Source of the DNA: Clostridium sp. CAG:678
GTDB taxonomy: Bacteria; Bacillota; Clostridia; Oscillospirales; Acutalibacteraceae
NCBI GenBank assembly: GCA_000431535.1
Contig: HF991826.1
Location: 65,898 to 129,897 of the forward strand
DNA: 64,000 bases
Reading direction: 5' to 3'
The position numbers and the translations under genes were made by a program. Position 1 is the first letter of the stretch. Every line of letters begins with the position of its first letter. The notes under the pieces are model-generated. The model worked only from the letters and a program-made list of their open reading frames with translations, made no database searches and was not told where the DNA came from. This document shows, piece by piece, positions 26,119 through 34,765 of the stretch.

Positions 26119-26499
26119 ATGAGCAAATCCGTAGAAGAATTAAAAAACATGATCCGGGACAGCATGAATATTGACGAAATTATAGAGAGCTTTGAAAGAT
26201 GGTACTCGCCAATGGAGGAAGAAAGCGCCCTTTTATTCGAAACCGGCACATTTGATTTTATGGGCAAAAGGCAATTTTATTTCTCACTTGTAAAACAGTT
26301 TCCGGCTGAAGACGACGAATATTATCAGATTCATACTGATATTCTTTATAATCCCGATTCGGAAAACAAAGCATTTTCCGAAACCTTTTGGGATGAAACG
26401 GGTGAAGAGATCTTTGATCATATCAGAAATTCAAAAGTCTTTAAATATGCGCAAAATCATAGATATGCCAAAATCGAAATCTACATAGATGAAACATAG
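26119..26499 (+). CDS. hypothetical acidic protein
   Basis: 126 residues, soluble and acidic, with no family I recognise. Visible features are an N-terminal helix (SVEELKNMIRDSMNIDEIIESFERWY) and an alternating beta/alpha region (TFDFMGKRQFYFSLVKQFP, YYQIHTDILYNPD, AKIEIYIDET). AAAGGAG sits 10 bases before the start. It lies 46 bases after the DUF1848 gene and just ahead of the DUF4186 gene on the same strand, so the three may be cotranscribed. Confidence 0.65.
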   Translation: MSKSVEELKNMIRDSMNIDEIIESFERWYSPMEEESALLFETGTFDFMGKRQFYFSLVKQFPAEDDEYYQIHTDILYNPDSENKAFSETFWDETGEEIFDHIRNSKVFKYAQNHRYAKIEIYIDET

Positions 26500-26526
26500 T
26501 GTTCTCTGAAACTGTAGGCGGAAATT

Positions 26527-26883
26527 ATGCAAACGATAGATGAGGCTTTAGAAAAATTAAACAGATCCAAATTCAGATCAAGTTTTCACCTGAATGAAAA
26601 AGACAAAGAATATATCAGAAATAAGGGAACGGAAACGATCCGATCCCACGCAGAAGCGTTTATCCGTGAACGCCTTGCGCCGGCGCGGATTCCGAACGAC
26701 GGCAAGCAGACGCCGATGCGAGGGCATCCCGTATTCAAAGCACAGCACGCCTGTGCTTGTTGCTGCCGCGGTTGCCTGAATAAATGGTATAAGGTGCCGA
26801 AAAATAAAGAACTGACGAAAAGCCAGCAGGAAAAAATCGTGAATCTGCTTATGGCATGGATCCAAAAGGAAATGGAAGAGTAA
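26527..26883 (+). CDS. DUF4186 family protein
   Basis: 118 residues. Family pattern: FHLNEKDKEYIRNKG, then RSHAEAFIRERLAPARIPNDGKQTPMRGHPVF, then HACACCCRGCLNKWY near residues 74-90 and a helical C-terminus ending IQKEMEE. The Cys-rich HxCxCCxxC segment probably binds metal. These proteins are small and cytosolic and their role is unknown. Start ATG is 27 bases after the previous gene. Confidence 0.85.
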   Translation: MQTIDEALEKLNRSKFRSSFHLNEKDKEYIRNKGTETIRSHAEAFIRERLAPARIPNDGKQTPMRGHPVFKAQHACACCCRGCLNKWYKVPKNKELTKSQQEKIVNLLMAWIQKEMEE

Positions 26884-27005
26884 ACGGCGCCGCAAACAGA
26901 AAACGATAACTACGTGAAAAAATTCCCCAATATTCCAATTCAGATTTCATAGCAAACGGAAACATTTATTGCATTTCAAAAAAGGAGCGCACATAGTATT
27001 TACTG

Positions 27006-27698
27006 GTGATGAAAATGATTTCAGCAATTCTGTCCTTTTTGAGTGCAAATTTTCTGTATTTTATTCTGCACATCAACAACGCCTCCAGTTTTCCGAAACC
27101 GCTGAGCCGAAAAGAAGAAAAAGAAGCTTTGGAACGGCTGAAAAACGGAGATAAAGACGCGCGCGCACTGCTGATTGAGCGCAATCTGCGGCTTGTCAGC
27201 CACATTGTTAAAAAGTATTATTCCAAAACCAATGACACGGATGATCTGATCTCCATCGGCACGATCGGACTGATCAAAGCGATAGACAGTTTTAATCCGG
27301 ACAAAAGTATCCGCCTTGCCACATATGCCAGCCGATGTATTGAAAATGAGATTCTGATGCATTTTCGGAACATGAAAAAATCGGCGGGGGACGTGCATCT
27401 GGATGACTCGCTGGAAAGCGACAAAGACGGAAATCCGCTGACCTTGCAGGACACGATCAGTGACAGCCGTGATATGGCAGAGGATCTGGAAAAGAAAATT
27501 CAGTGGGAAAAGGTGGCAGACTACATAAAAAACATGGAGGACGAACGAGAAAAAGAGATCATCATTCTTCGATATGGACTGGACAACAAAAAACCGCTTG
27601 CGCAAAGAGAGGTTGCGGCAAGGCTGAATATAAGCCGGAGTTATGTTTCCAGAATTGAGAAAAAAGTGCTGAGCGACATAAAAAAGCACACAGAATGA
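27006..27698 (+). CDS. sigK: RNA polymerase sporulation sigma factor sigma-K (pro-form)
   Basis: About 230 residues. A hydrophobic pro-sequence (ISAILSFLSANFLYFILHINNASSFPKPLS) precedes the sigma-70 core, as in Bacillus pro-sigma-K, which is cut by SpoIVFB in the mother cell late in sporulation. Region 2 has ARALLIERNLRLVSHIVKKY, DDLISIGTIGLIKAIDSF and LATYASRCIENEILMHFR; region 4 has REVAARLNISRSYVSRIEKK. The frame is intact, with no skin-like insertion. The start could be GTG 27006, ATG 27009 or ATG 27015; the only purine-rich site (AGGAG near 26985) is rather far, so the exact start is uncertain. SpoIVB, which triggers this cleavage pathway, is encoded at 59037-60230. Confidence 0.93.
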   Translation: MMKMISAILSFLSANFLYFILHINNASSFPKPLSRKEEKEALERLKNGDKDARALLIERNLRLVSHIVKKYYSKTNDTDDLISIGTIGLIKAIDSFNPDKSIRLATYASRCIENEILMHFRNMKKSAGDVHLDDSLESDKDGNPLTLQDTISDSRDMAEDLEKKIQWEKVADYIKNMEDEREKEIIILRYGLDNKKPLAQREVAARLNISRSYVSRIEKKVLSDIKKHTE

Positions 27699-27730
27699 TC
27701 AAACTGAATACGCAGATCATCAAAAAGCAA

Positions 27731-27768
27731 AAAGGCGCTGTAAAGTATTTTGACTTTACAGCGCCTTT
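27731..27768. terminator. bidirectional terminator between sigK and GNAT gene
   Basis: A 16-bp perfect stem (AAAGGCGCTGTAAAGT and its complement) with a 6-base loop, bordered by A-run on the left and T-run on the right, between convergent genes. Confidence 0.85.
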
Positions 27769-27785
27769 TTCTACGGATTTTCAAA

Positions 27786-28253
27786 TCAAAGGATCTTTTC
27801 CATGCCGATCTTTAAAACGGACAGGCCGCATTTTTCATAGAATTTTCTTGCGTTTTCGTTGAGCGCCCAAACATTCAGGGTAACATTATAGCAATCTGCG
27901 CCTTTGGCGAAATCAAGAACATAATGATACAGTTTTGTGCCTATGTGCTGCCCACGGCAAGTTTCATCCACACAAAGATCATCTATGTAAAGGGTTTTCA
28001 CATTACACATTGCCCCCGAATGCGCCGTTTCAAAAATGCAAAAAGCATAGCCGAGAACATCTTCATTATCATTAACTGCCGCAAACACGGGCATATCGTC
28101 ATTTTCTAATATTTTTTTCAATTCATCATCACTGTATTTTTTCGCGCCCGCTTTAAACAGATCCGGTCTGCCGTCCGAATGCACTTTATTGACCTGAAAC
28201 AATAATCTGTTCAGTTGCGGTATGTCCTTTGTTTTTGCTCTTCTGATATACAT
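27786..28253 (-). CDS. GNAT-family N-acetyltransferase
   Basis: 155 residues with the complete GNAT fold pattern: MYIRRAKTKDIPQLNRLL, strand FAAVNDNEDVLGYAFCIFE, strand TLYIDDLCVDETCRGQHIGTKLY (acetyl-CoA loop R-G-Q-H-I-G-T) and the final NARKFYEKCGLSVLKIGMEKIL. It transfers an acetyl group from acetyl-CoA to an unknown amine. Preceded by AGGAGTGGTCAA. It is alone between two terminators, convergent with sigK. Confidence 0.9.
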   Translation of the reverse strand: MYIRRAKTKDIPQLNRLLFQVNKVHSDGRPDLFKAGAKKYSDDELKKILENDDMPVFAAVNDNEDVLGYAFCIFETAHSGAMCNVKTLYIDDLCVDETCRGQHIGTKLYHYVLDFAKGADCYNVTLNVWALNENARKFYEKCGLSVLKIGMEKIL

Positions 28254-28306
28254 TTGACCACTCCTGTAAAAAATTTCAAAATGATTTTGACACGTTTAAA
28301 AGGAAA

Positions 28307-28334
28307 GAAACGCCTGAAAGATTGCAGGCGTTTC
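28307..28334 (-). terminator. terminator of the pflB-pflA-regulator operon
   Basis: Stem GAAACGCCTG with CAGGCGTTTC and an 8-base loop; on the minus strand followed by TTTCCTTTT. It lies just past the stop of the DtxR-family gene. Confidence 0.75.
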
Positions 28335-28347
28335 CGATATAGGTATA

Positions 28348-28713
28348 TTATTTTTTGCCGTAAGAATTTTTCAGTTTATTAAATGTATCATCACTGATAT
28401 CGTGCTCGATCCTGCACGCTTCTTCCTCGGCCGTTTTTTCATCTACGCCGGCGTTAATCAGGATGCCTTTGAAAAAGAGGTGGCGTTCATAGATCTTTTC
28501 GGCAATCTCCCTGCCGTTTTCGGTTAGATTCAGAAAACCGTTTTCATCAACATCTACAAATCCGCCGTCTCTGAGCAAGGAGACCGCATGACTTACGCTT
28601 GGCTTTGAATAATTCATAAAGCCGGCAACATCGATGGAACGGACATAGCCTTTTTTGTTTTTTATGATGAGGATAGCCTCAAGGTAATCCTCGCCCGAGG
28701 CGTGAAGTTTCAT
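28348..28713 (-). CDS. DtxR/MntR-family metal-dependent regulator
   Basis: 121 residues from the ATG giving MKLHASGEDYLEAILIIKNKKG, the usual family N-terminus; a longer frame from a GTG overlapping the pflA stop lacks a ribosome binding site. Winged helix VRSIDVAGFMNYSKPSVSHAVSLL and wing VDVDENGFLNLTENG, then the metal-binding dimerisation region with His and acidic residues (ERHLFFKGILINAGVDEKTAEEEACRIEHDIS). No C-terminal SH3-like domain, as in MntR-type short members. These repress uptake genes for Mn or Fe. Being last in the pflBA operon suggests a tie between metal status and the iron-dependent PFL activase. Confidence 0.88.
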   Translation of the reverse strand: MKLHASGEDYLEAILIIKNKKGYVRSIDVAGFMNYSKPSVSHAVSLLRDGGFVDVDENGFLNLTENGREIAEKIYERHLFFKGILINAGVDEKTAEEEACRIEHDISDDTFNKLKNSYGKK

Positions 28714-28766
28714 AACATTCCCATAGCCTTTCTGCCTGATCCAAATGGAAATCAAGGCGGATAAAA

Positions 28767-29534
28767 TCACCGGATCTCATAATCAGAAACGCGAAGCAGG
28801 TTCTGCGCTTTCTCAACCTCTTGTGTGGTTGGAACGCGTGCATCTTTCAAGGAATAATCGATGCCTAGTTTTTCCCATTTAAAAAGCCCGAGTGTATGAT
28901 ACGGCAGCACTTCCACACGTTTTACGGTTTTCAGAGAATGAATAAAATCAGACATCTCTTTCAAGCCGGTTTCATCATCCGTAAGATCCGGAACGAGCAC
29001 ATGGCGGATCCACATATCCTTGCCGTGATCGGAAAGATAGTTTGCCATTTCCAGAATATTCTGATTCGTGTGCCCGGTCAGCGCGATATGCTTTTGCGCA
29101 TCCATCTCTTTCAGATCAAGCAAAAACAGATCCGTAACTTCCAGAAGCGCATTGAATTTAGAGAGGAACGGTTCCCGCAAGGAAAAAGGCTGACCTGCGG
29201 TATCCACGGCGGTATGCACGCCTTTTTCTTTTGCAAGGCGAAAGACTTCCGTTACAAAATCCAGCTGCAAAAGCGGTTCGCCGCCGCTGATCGTTATACC
29301 GCCGGAGCGGAGGTCTTTTCCCCAATAATTGTGATACTTCCAGGCGCGCGCAAAAAGCTGTGAGGCAGTCCACTCCTCCCCGCCAAAATCCCACGTTTCG
29401 GGGTTATGGCAGTAACGGCAGCGCATGGCGCAGCCCTGGAGAAACGCTACAAAACGTACGCCGGGGCCGTCCACAGAACCGAACGTTTCAAGGGAATGGA
29501 CTTTGCCTGTGATTTCCTGCTTACATTCTGTCAT
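28767..29534 (-). CDS. pflA: pyruvate formate-lyase-activating enzyme
   Basis: 255 residues from the ATG giving [14 protein letters not shown], which overlaps the end of pflB by 14 bases, consistent with translational coupling. Radical SAM enzyme that makes the glycyl radical on PFL. Family opening [23 protein letters not shown] is followed by C35, C39, C42 (CAMRCRYC) for the 4Fe-4S cluster, then HNPETW. SAM-binding GGEPLLQ and substrate-side [12 protein letters not shown] are present. The fold is complete to the C-terminus. Located between pflB and the DtxR-family gene. Confidence 0.96.
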   Translation of the reverse strand: MTECKQEITGKVHSLETFGSVDGPGVRFVAFLQGCAMRCRYCHNPETWDFGGEEWTASQLFARAWKYHNYWGKDLRSGGITISGGEPLLQLDFVTEVFRLAKEKGVHTAVDTAGQPFSLREPFLSKFNALLEVTDLFLLDLKEMDAQKHIALTGHTNQNILEMANYLSDHGKDMWIRHVLVPDLTDDETGLKEMSDFIHSLKTVKRVEVLPYHTLGLFKWEKLGIDYSLKDARVPTTQEVEKAQNLLRVSDYEIR

Positions 29535-31773
29535 GGCAGGTACGCGCAATAACGTCAAGCTGCTGTTCACGGGTCAGATCGATAAACTTAACGGCATAAC
29601 CCGAAACACGGATCGTGAAGTTTGCGTATTCTTCTTTTTCAGGATGCTCCATAGCGTCCACAAGCTTTTCCTTGCCAAAGACATTGACATTCAGGTGATG
29701 TGCGCCCTGATCAAAATAACCATCCATAACCTGAACCAGATTGTTGACCCGTTCGCCCTCATTATGACCAAGCGCGTCCGGATTGATCGTCTGCGTATTG
29801 GAAATACCATCCAGCGCCCAGTGATAAGGCAGTTTCGCAACAGAGTTGAGCGAAGCCAAAAGACCGTTCTGCTCTGCGCCGTAACTGGGGTTAGCGCCCG
29901 GTGAAAGCGGCGCGCCGGCAGGTCTTCCATCCGGCATGCTGCCTGTTGCCTTGCCGTATACCACGTTAGAAGTAATGGTAAGAATAGATGTGGTAGGTTC
30001 GGAATTGCGGTAAGTATGATGGCGCTTGATCATTTCCAGGAACGTTTTAAGCAGCCAAACCGCAATATCATCCGCACGGTCATCATCATTGCCGTATCTT
30101 GGGAAATCGCCCTCTGTTTCATAATCTACAACAAGGCCGTTTTCATCCCGAATCGTTTTTACCTTAGCATATTTGATTGCGCTGAGGGAATCCACAACGT
30201 GAGAGAATCCGGCAATACCGGTTGCGAACGTGCGGCGCACATCCGTATCGATCAGCGCCATCTCTGCCGCTTCATAATAATACTTATCATGCATGTACTG
30301 GATCAGATTCAGCGTATTGACATAAAGACCGGCGAGCCAATCCATCATAACAACGTACTTTTTCATAACCTCGTCATAATCCAGATACTCGCTTGTGATC
30401 GGCGCGTAAGGCGGCGCAACCTGATCATGCGTTTTGGTATCCACACCGCCGTTTACGGCATAGAGCAAACATTTTGCAAGGTTTGCACGCGCGCCGAAGA
30501 ACTGCATTTCTTTACCGGTCTGCGTTGCGGATACGCAGCAGCAGATCGAATAATCATCACCCCATACGGGTTTCATCACGTCATCATTTTCATACTGAAT
30601 AGAACTTGTTTTAATGGAGATCGCCGCTGAATATTTCTTAAACGCATCCGGAAGTGCGCTTGAGTAGAGCACGGTAAGGTTTGGCTCCGGTGACGGACCC
30701 ATATTCTCCAGCGTATGCAGAAAACGGTAATCCGTTTTTGTAACCATGGATCTGCCGTCCACGCCAATGCCGGCAACTTCAAGCGTTGCCCACACGGGAT
30801 CGCCGCTGAAAAGCTGGTTGTAAGACGGGATACGCGCAAATTTGACCATACGGAATTTCATCGTCATATGATCTATGATCTCCTGCGCCTCACTTTCAGT
30901 AAGAACGCCGTTTTTGAGATCGCGCTGGAAATAGATATCCAGAAAAGTAGAGATCCTGCCGACGCTCATTGCAGCGCCGTTTTGCGTTTTGATGGCGGCA
31001 AGATAACCGAAGTAAAGCCACTGGGCAGCCTCTTTTGCGTTGGAAGCAGGCTGGGAAATATCAAAGCCGTAGATCTTCGCCATCTCTTTCATACCCTTAA
31101 GGGCATCGATCTGCATTCTGATCTCTTCGCGCAGGCGGATCACATCATCGGTCATTGTGCCGTCGCCGCAGTTTGCAAAATCCTTTTCCTTATCTTCAAT
31201 CAGGAAATCAATGCCGTAAAGCGCAACGCGGCGGTAATCGCCGACGATCCTGCCGCGGCCGTATGTGTCCGGCAGACCTGTAATAATCTTATTATGGCGC
31301 GCTTTTTTCATTTCCGGCGTATAGGCATCAAACACTGCCTGATTGTGTGTTCTGCTGTATTCCGTAAAGATCTTGTGGAGTTCCGGATCCGGTTTATAAC
31401 CGTAGGTTTCACACGCCTGCTCTGCCATTTTGATGCCGCCAAACGGCATGAACGCTCTTTTGAGCGGTTTATCCGTCTGCAAGCCTACGATCTGCTCCAG
31501 ATCCTTCGTTTCTTCGCTGATATAGCCCGGACCATAGGATGTGAGCGTGGAAACGACTTCTGTTTCCATATCCAAAACGCCGTTTTTAGCGCGCTCCTCT
31601 TTCTGCAGATTCTGAAGAATGCCCCAGAGTTTATTGGTTGCCTCTGTGGGGTCTGCTAAAAAGGACTCATCGCCGTCGTACGGCTCATAGTTTTTCTGAA
31701 TGAAATCACGAACGTTGACTTCTTCTTTCCAGATACGGCCTTCAAAACCGTTCCACTGTTTAAAATCAGTCAT
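29521..31773 (-). CDS. pflB: formate C-acetyltransferase (pyruvate formate-lyase)
   Basis: 750 residues, normal length. It converts pyruvate and CoA to acetyl-CoA and formate in anaerobic fermentation. Active-site cysteines lie in [14 protein letters not shown] near residue 410; the glycyl-radical loop is RVSGYAVKF near residue 720. N-terminal region [27 protein letters not shown] and [14 protein letters not shown] match true PFL rather than glycerol dehydratase or choline lyase types. The ATG giving MTDFKQW follows AGGAGGA by 6 bases; the frame extends nine codons further but that part holds the ribosome binding site. First gene of the pflB-pflA-regulator operon. Confidence 0.97.
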   Translation of the reverse strand: MTDFKQWNGFEGRIWKEEVNVRDFIQKNYEPYDGDESFLADPTEATNKLWGILQNLQKEERAKNGVLDMETEVVSTLTSYGPGYISEETKDLEQIVGLQTDKPLKRAFMPFGGIKMAEQACETYGYKPDPELHKIFTEYSRTHNQAVFDAYTPEMKKARHNKIITGLPDTYGRGRIVGDYRRVALYGIDFLIEDKEKDFANCGDGTMTDDVIRLREEIRMQIDALKGMKEMAKIYGFDISQPASNAKEAAQWLYFGYLAAIKTQNGAAMSVGRISTFLDIYFQRDLKNGVLTESEAQEIIDHMTMKFRMVKFARIPSYNQLFSGDPVWATLEVAGIGVDGRSMVTKTDYRFLHTLENMGPSPEPNLTVLYSSALPDAFKKYSAAISIKTSSIQYENDDVMKPVWGDDYSICCCVSATQTGKEMQFFGARANLAKCLLYAVNGGVDTKTHDQVAPPYAPITSEYLDYDEVMKKYVVMMDWLAGLYVNTLNLIQYMHDKYYYEAAEMALIDTDVRRTFATGIAGFSHVVDSLSAIKYAKVKTIRDENGLVVDYETEGDFPRYGNDDDRADDIAVWLLKTFLEMIKRHHTYRNSEPTTSILTITSNVVYGKATGSMPDGRPAGAPLSPGANPSYGAEQNGLLASLNSVAKLPYHWALDGISNTQTINPDALGHNEGERVNNLVQVMDGYFDQGAHHLNVNVFGKEKLVDAMEHPEKEEYANFTIRVSGYAVKFIDLTREQQLDVIARTCHDRM

Positions 31774-31856
31774 GAAAAATCCTCCTGCATAAAATTCCAT
31801 ATCCCGGCAAAAAGCCGAATATTTAGTGGTTTTGAGTGTTAAACACCCTATATATG

Positions 31857-31872
31857 GTTAGCACTTGCTAAC
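31857..31872. promoter_or_regulatory. palindromic candidate operator at the pflB promoter
   Basis: GTTAGCA-CT-TGCTAAC, 7-base arms, lies just downstream of the -10 box. A second palindrome GTGTTAAACAC is at 31836-31846. Spacing suits a repressor. Rex-type redox control of pfl is known in Firmicutes, but this sequence is not a clear Rex box. Confidence 0.45.
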
Positions 31873-31882
31873 TTGGACTATT

Positions 31883-31911
31883 ATAATAACACCTTTTAAA
31901 CAAAAATGCAA
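31883..31911 (-). promoter_or_regulatory. pflB promoter
   Basis: Minus strand TTGCAT (31911-31906), 17 bases, TATTAT (31888-31883), overlapping a TATAAT shifted by three. It gives a leader of about 100 bases before pflB. Confidence 0.55.
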
Positions 31912-31994
31912 TAGTAAATATCTATAACATTAAAAAGTTTAAAAGGCGGTTTTTATGGATATTATATAAAAGGAAAACGATGCGGTTTTTGGAA

Positions 31995-32522
31995 TCAGCG
32001 GGCAAATATATTTCCGCCGCTGCAATCTACAGCAACGGTAAGCGGAAAATCGCAAAACAATAGTTTTTTGACCGATTCGCACCCAAGATCATCATAAGCG
32101 ATCACATCACACTGCTTAATACTCTTTGCGGCAAGAGCGCCTGCTCCGCCGATGGCGCAAAGATACACCGCTTTATTCTTGATTATGGAATCGCATACCG
32201 CGGCATTTCGCTCGCCTTTGCCGATCATGGCGGCAAGGCCGTTATCCAGCAAAAGCGGTGTAAAAACATCCATTCTGCCGGAAGTGGTTGGGCCACAGGC
32301 GCCGACTGCAAGGCCCTGCGGCGCAGGAGTGGGGCCGGCGTAATAGATCACGGCGTCTTTGAGTTCAAACGGAAGTTTGCTGCCGCTTTCAATGGCGGCG
32401 GCAATTCTTTTATGCGCGGCATCCCGGGCAGTGTAAACCGTGCCTGAAAGAATAACTCTGTCCCCCGCCCTAAGTATGGGCGCATATGCACGCAGTTGTG
32501 ATGCATCCAGTTTATATTCCAT
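31995..32522 (-). CDS. class I fumarase-type hydro-lyase, beta subunit, without alpha
   Basis: 175 residues, the usual length of the separate beta (C-terminal) subunit of Fe-S fumarase / L-tartrate dehydratase. Family motifs: LRAGDRVILSGTVYTARDAAHKR, VIYYAGPTPA, GACGPTTSGRMD, AMIGKGE and AIGGAGALAA. The alpha subunit, which carries the 4Fe-4S cluster and normally lies directly upstream, is not within this window. Upstream instead is a 75-residue coiled-coil gene 5 bases away. Either alpha is encoded elsewhere or this is a leftover or repurposed subunit. The protein itself looks intact. Confidence 0.9.
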   Translation of the reverse strand: MEYKLDASQLRAYAPILRAGDRVILSGTVYTARDAAHKRIAAAIESGSKLPFELKDAVIYYAGPTPAPQGLAVGACGPTTSGRMDVFTPLLLDNGLAAMIGKGERNAAVCDSIIKNKAVYLCAIGGAGALAAKSIKQCDVIAYDDLGCESVKKLLFCDFPLTVAVDCSGGNIFAR

Positions 32523-32527
32523 TTGTA

Positions 32528-32755
32528 TTACTTTCCTTCAATCTCTTTTAATCGTTGTTTCAGGGATTCATTTTCCTCTTCAAGCGCCTGCAGAACGGCA
32601 ATGTTCTGATTCAGTTCCCTGTTTGCCTCTTTCAGCTGAAAATCAAGATTAGAATTGATGATTTCCAGCCGCTGACATTCAAAATTGACATCTTCAAGAG
32701 CCGCCATAAGGCGAGAGATCTGCTCTTTTAAAACATCAATATCTTTTTCGCCCAT
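32528..32755 (-). CDS. small coiled-coil protein
   Basis: 75 residues, almost entirely a leucine-zipper coiled coil with regular heptads (LKEQISRLMAALEDVNFE, LEIINSNLDFQLKEAN, ALEEENESLKQRLKEIE). No membrane segment, signal peptide or known family. Good upstream site (AAAAGGAGGGCAGCC) and close spacing to the fumarase-like gene argue it is translated. It resembles small septum-associated coiled-coil proteins such as ZapB in size only; function unknown. Confidence 0.65.
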   Translation of the reverse strand: MGEKDIDVLKEQISRLMAALEDVNFECQRLEIINSNLDFQLKEANRELNQNIAVLQALEEENESLKQRLKEIEGK

Positions 32756-32795
32756 ACGGCTGCCCTCCTTTTCAAAGCAAATCTATAAGCGGATA

Positions 32796-32821
32796 AAGGG
32801 GACCGCTGCGCAGCCCCCTTC
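32796..32821 (-). terminator. hairpin after the downstream foldase gene
   Basis: AAGGGG and CCCCTT arms around an inner GCTGC/GCAGC palindrome, directly after the foldase stop; CCCCTTT follows on the minus strand. Likely a terminator with a weak T-run. Confidence 0.5.
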
Positions 32822-32826
32822 CGTTA

Positions 32827-34686
32827 TTATGCATCGATATCCGTATCTTTTTCAATATAGAATCTGCCGAACCAGTTCATTTTGATCGAATAAGCATTAT
32901 CCAGTTCTTCCGCAGCACTGTTGGCATCTTCATTTGAAATAGCGGATTGAGCACTAACTTTCCAAATCGGTGTATCTGTGTCACCCACAAAATACATAAT
33001 ATGATAGCCATACTGGGTTTGAACGATGCCCACATCGCCGGAACGGCGGTCCGGATCGAGCGCCCAGGATTCAAAAGCATCTACCATCTGGCCGGGAACA
33101 ACATTTTCATAAAGCCCGCCGTTTGACGCGGAACCGGAATCTGTTGTATTTTCCGTTGCAAGCGCAGCAAAGCTGTCTTCTGTTCTGTCGCCGGAATTGA
33201 ATTCATCCACAATGCCTTCAGCGGTTTCCAGAGCGGCTGCCCACTGCTCTTCGGTTGCGCTTGATTTATCGGATGAATCATCGCCTGTATCGGGAGCAAT
33301 CAGGATGTGGCGAACATTGACACTGGACGCCTCAGGAACCTGAACAGGCTGAAGAACGTATACAACCGTTGTGGAATACTGATAGATATCGCCTGCCTGA
33401 CGATCCGCACTGAAGAGCCAGTCAAGGCCCGGATATTCGAGAACTTCATCCTCGCTGTGTTCTTCGCCTTCCTCATGATCATGATCTGCCGTTGCGATGG
33501 CATAGCCGGCGTTCTGAAGGATAGATCTGGTGGCGTACAGTTTTGTGGAAGCCTCATCCTGCGCGTAATAGGATCTGTCATAAGCAGTATCCTCGCTGTA
33601 CTGCACGCAAAGGTCCGAAAAGTTGGAACCGTCGCTTCTGAGCGCATTTTTAAATGCGATGGCGTCATCTTCACTGCCAGCCTCAAATATTCTTACGCTT
33701 ACAGCCTGAAAATCATCTATATTGGAATCACGGTAAGTTTCCAGATCCGCATCCGTATATTCTTCCTCTGTGATCGTATCGGACATTTCGGACTGATAAT
33801 TCTGCGCGATATAGGAGATCTTTGCCTCGTGGCGGAAAACATTTTCCGTTACGCCCTTGCCCATTGCCTGAACAAGATAAGCGGAAAGCGTATAGCCGTA
33901 ACTTTTAGCGGTCTCCTCATACTGATCGAGCGTATCTTCCAGTTCGGACTGCTGCTCCTCCGTGATCTCCGGCTCTTCGCCGCCGTTTGCCTTAACCGCC
34001 TCGTTGTAATACATATAGGTGGATTTAATGCCGTCCAGCACCTGCTCATACAGGTATTCGAGCCAGGTTACGACTTCGCCGTCCTCATTTGTAGTCGTCT
34101 GATCGGAAAGCGGAATATCAAAATCCACATCCAGATTATTATCCTCAAGGCTTATGCCGTACTGCTCATAAGTCTGCTGGGTAGACATAAGATTATTGTA
34201 AGAATTTGCAAAATAATAATTGAACGTTGAAACGGGTATTCTGATTTTATCGCCCGCCTCATCTTCGATTGTGGCGGCAGTAAGGCCGGTGGTCCACTGC
34301 AGTGTGGAGTGGATAAAGCCCTTACGCACCGCGCCGGTAGCAACATAGGTTACGAGGAGCGCAAGCACGATCACAACGGCAACCACACTTTTGATTACAC
34401 GTAACTGATTGGACGCAAGACCGCTCTTTTTACCGCTTAACGCATCCAGTTTATTTTTAGCGGCATCGATTTTTTTGGTGAGCGCGGCTTTCGCTTTTTC
34501 ATCCGTTTCGGAATCACGTTTTTCTCTGAGATCTTTGATCTCTTTTTCTATCTTTGCGCGTTTTTCAGCGGTTTTCTTGGTTTTTTTCTCCAGCCTTGCC
34601 GCTTTTTTTGTGCTTTTATCCGGTTTTTCCGAATCGGATATGGAGCCTCCGCTTAAAATATCATCATTCAAATCTTTTTTAGCCAT
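32827..34686 (-). CDS. membrane-anchored parvulin-type foldase (PpiC/SurA-like)
   Basis: About 619 residues. A Lys/Glu-rich cytosolic coiled coil (about 20-95, e.g. KKAARLEKKTKKTAEKRAK) precedes one membrane segment (VIKSVVAVVIVLALLVTYVATG). The outer part has a SurA-type helical chaperone region and a C-terminal parvulin domain: VNVRHILIAPDTGDDS, EGIVDEFNSGD, SFAALATENTTDSGSASNGGLYENV, FESWALDP, IVQTQYGYHIMYF. There is no lipobox, unlike PrsA. I chose the internal ATG (MAKKDLNDD) because AAGGA is about 9 bases before it. Likely assists folding of secreted proteins. It is paralogous to the gene upstream, with its own promoter between. Confidence 0.88.
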   Translation of the reverse strand: MAKKDLNDDILSGGSISDSEKPDKSTKKAARLEKKTKKTAEKRAKIEKEIKDLREKRDSETDEKAKAALTKKIDAAKNKLDALSGKKSGLASNQLRVIKSVVAVVIVLALLVTYVATGAVRKGFIHSTLQWTTGLTAATIEDEAGDKIRIPVSTFNYYFANSYNNLMSTQQTYEQYGISLEDNNLDVDFDIPLSDQTTTNEDGEVVTWLEYLYEQVLDGIKSTYMYYNEAVKANGGEEPEITEEQQSELEDTLDQYEETAKSYGYTLSAYLVQAMGKGVTENVFRHEAKISYIAQNYQSEMSDTITEEEYTDADLETYRDSNIDDFQAVSVRIFEAGSEDDAIAFKNALRSDGSNFSDLCVQYSEDTAYDRSYYAQDEASTKLYATRSILQNAGYAIATADHDHEEGEEHSEDEVLEYPGLDWLFSADRQAGDIYQYSTTVVYVLQPVQVPEASSVNVRHILIAPDTGDDSSDKSSATEEQWAAALETAEGIVDEFNSGDRTEDSFAALATENTTDSGSASNGGLYENVVPGQMVDAFESWALDPDRRSGDVGIVQTQYGYHIMYFVGDTDTPIWKVSAQSAISNEDANSAAEELDNAYSIKMNWFGRFYIEKDTDIDA

Positions 34687-34725
34687 TTTTTCCATCCTTA
34701 TCTGAAAGAAATTTATTTACCTATC

Positions 34726-34754
34726 ATTTTACACTAAATTGCTGAATATTACAA
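34726..34754 (-). promoter_or_regulatory. promoter of the downstream foldase gene
   Basis: Minus strand TTGTAA (34754-34749), 17 bases, TAAAAT (34731-34726), in the 79 bases between the two foldase genes. Confidence 0.5.
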
Positions 34755-34765
34755 GAAAAATTTTA

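Noticed and set aside
27006..27698. Skin-type element interrupting sigK
   Set aside because: The sigK frame is continuous from pro-sequence to region 4.
30715..31659. Plus-strand frame of 314 codons inside pflB
   Set aside because: Antisense shadow of a conserved enzyme gene.
31857..31872. CIRCE heat-shock operator
   Set aside because: Shares TTAGCA/TGCTAA but spacing is 2 bases instead of 9, and no chaperone gene follows.
31801..31994. Riboswitch in the pflB leader
   Set aside because: Only short palindromes seen; no conserved aptamer core recognised.
33307..34230. Plus-strand frame of 307 codons inside a foldase gene
   Set aside because: Antisense shadow; no start site or family match.
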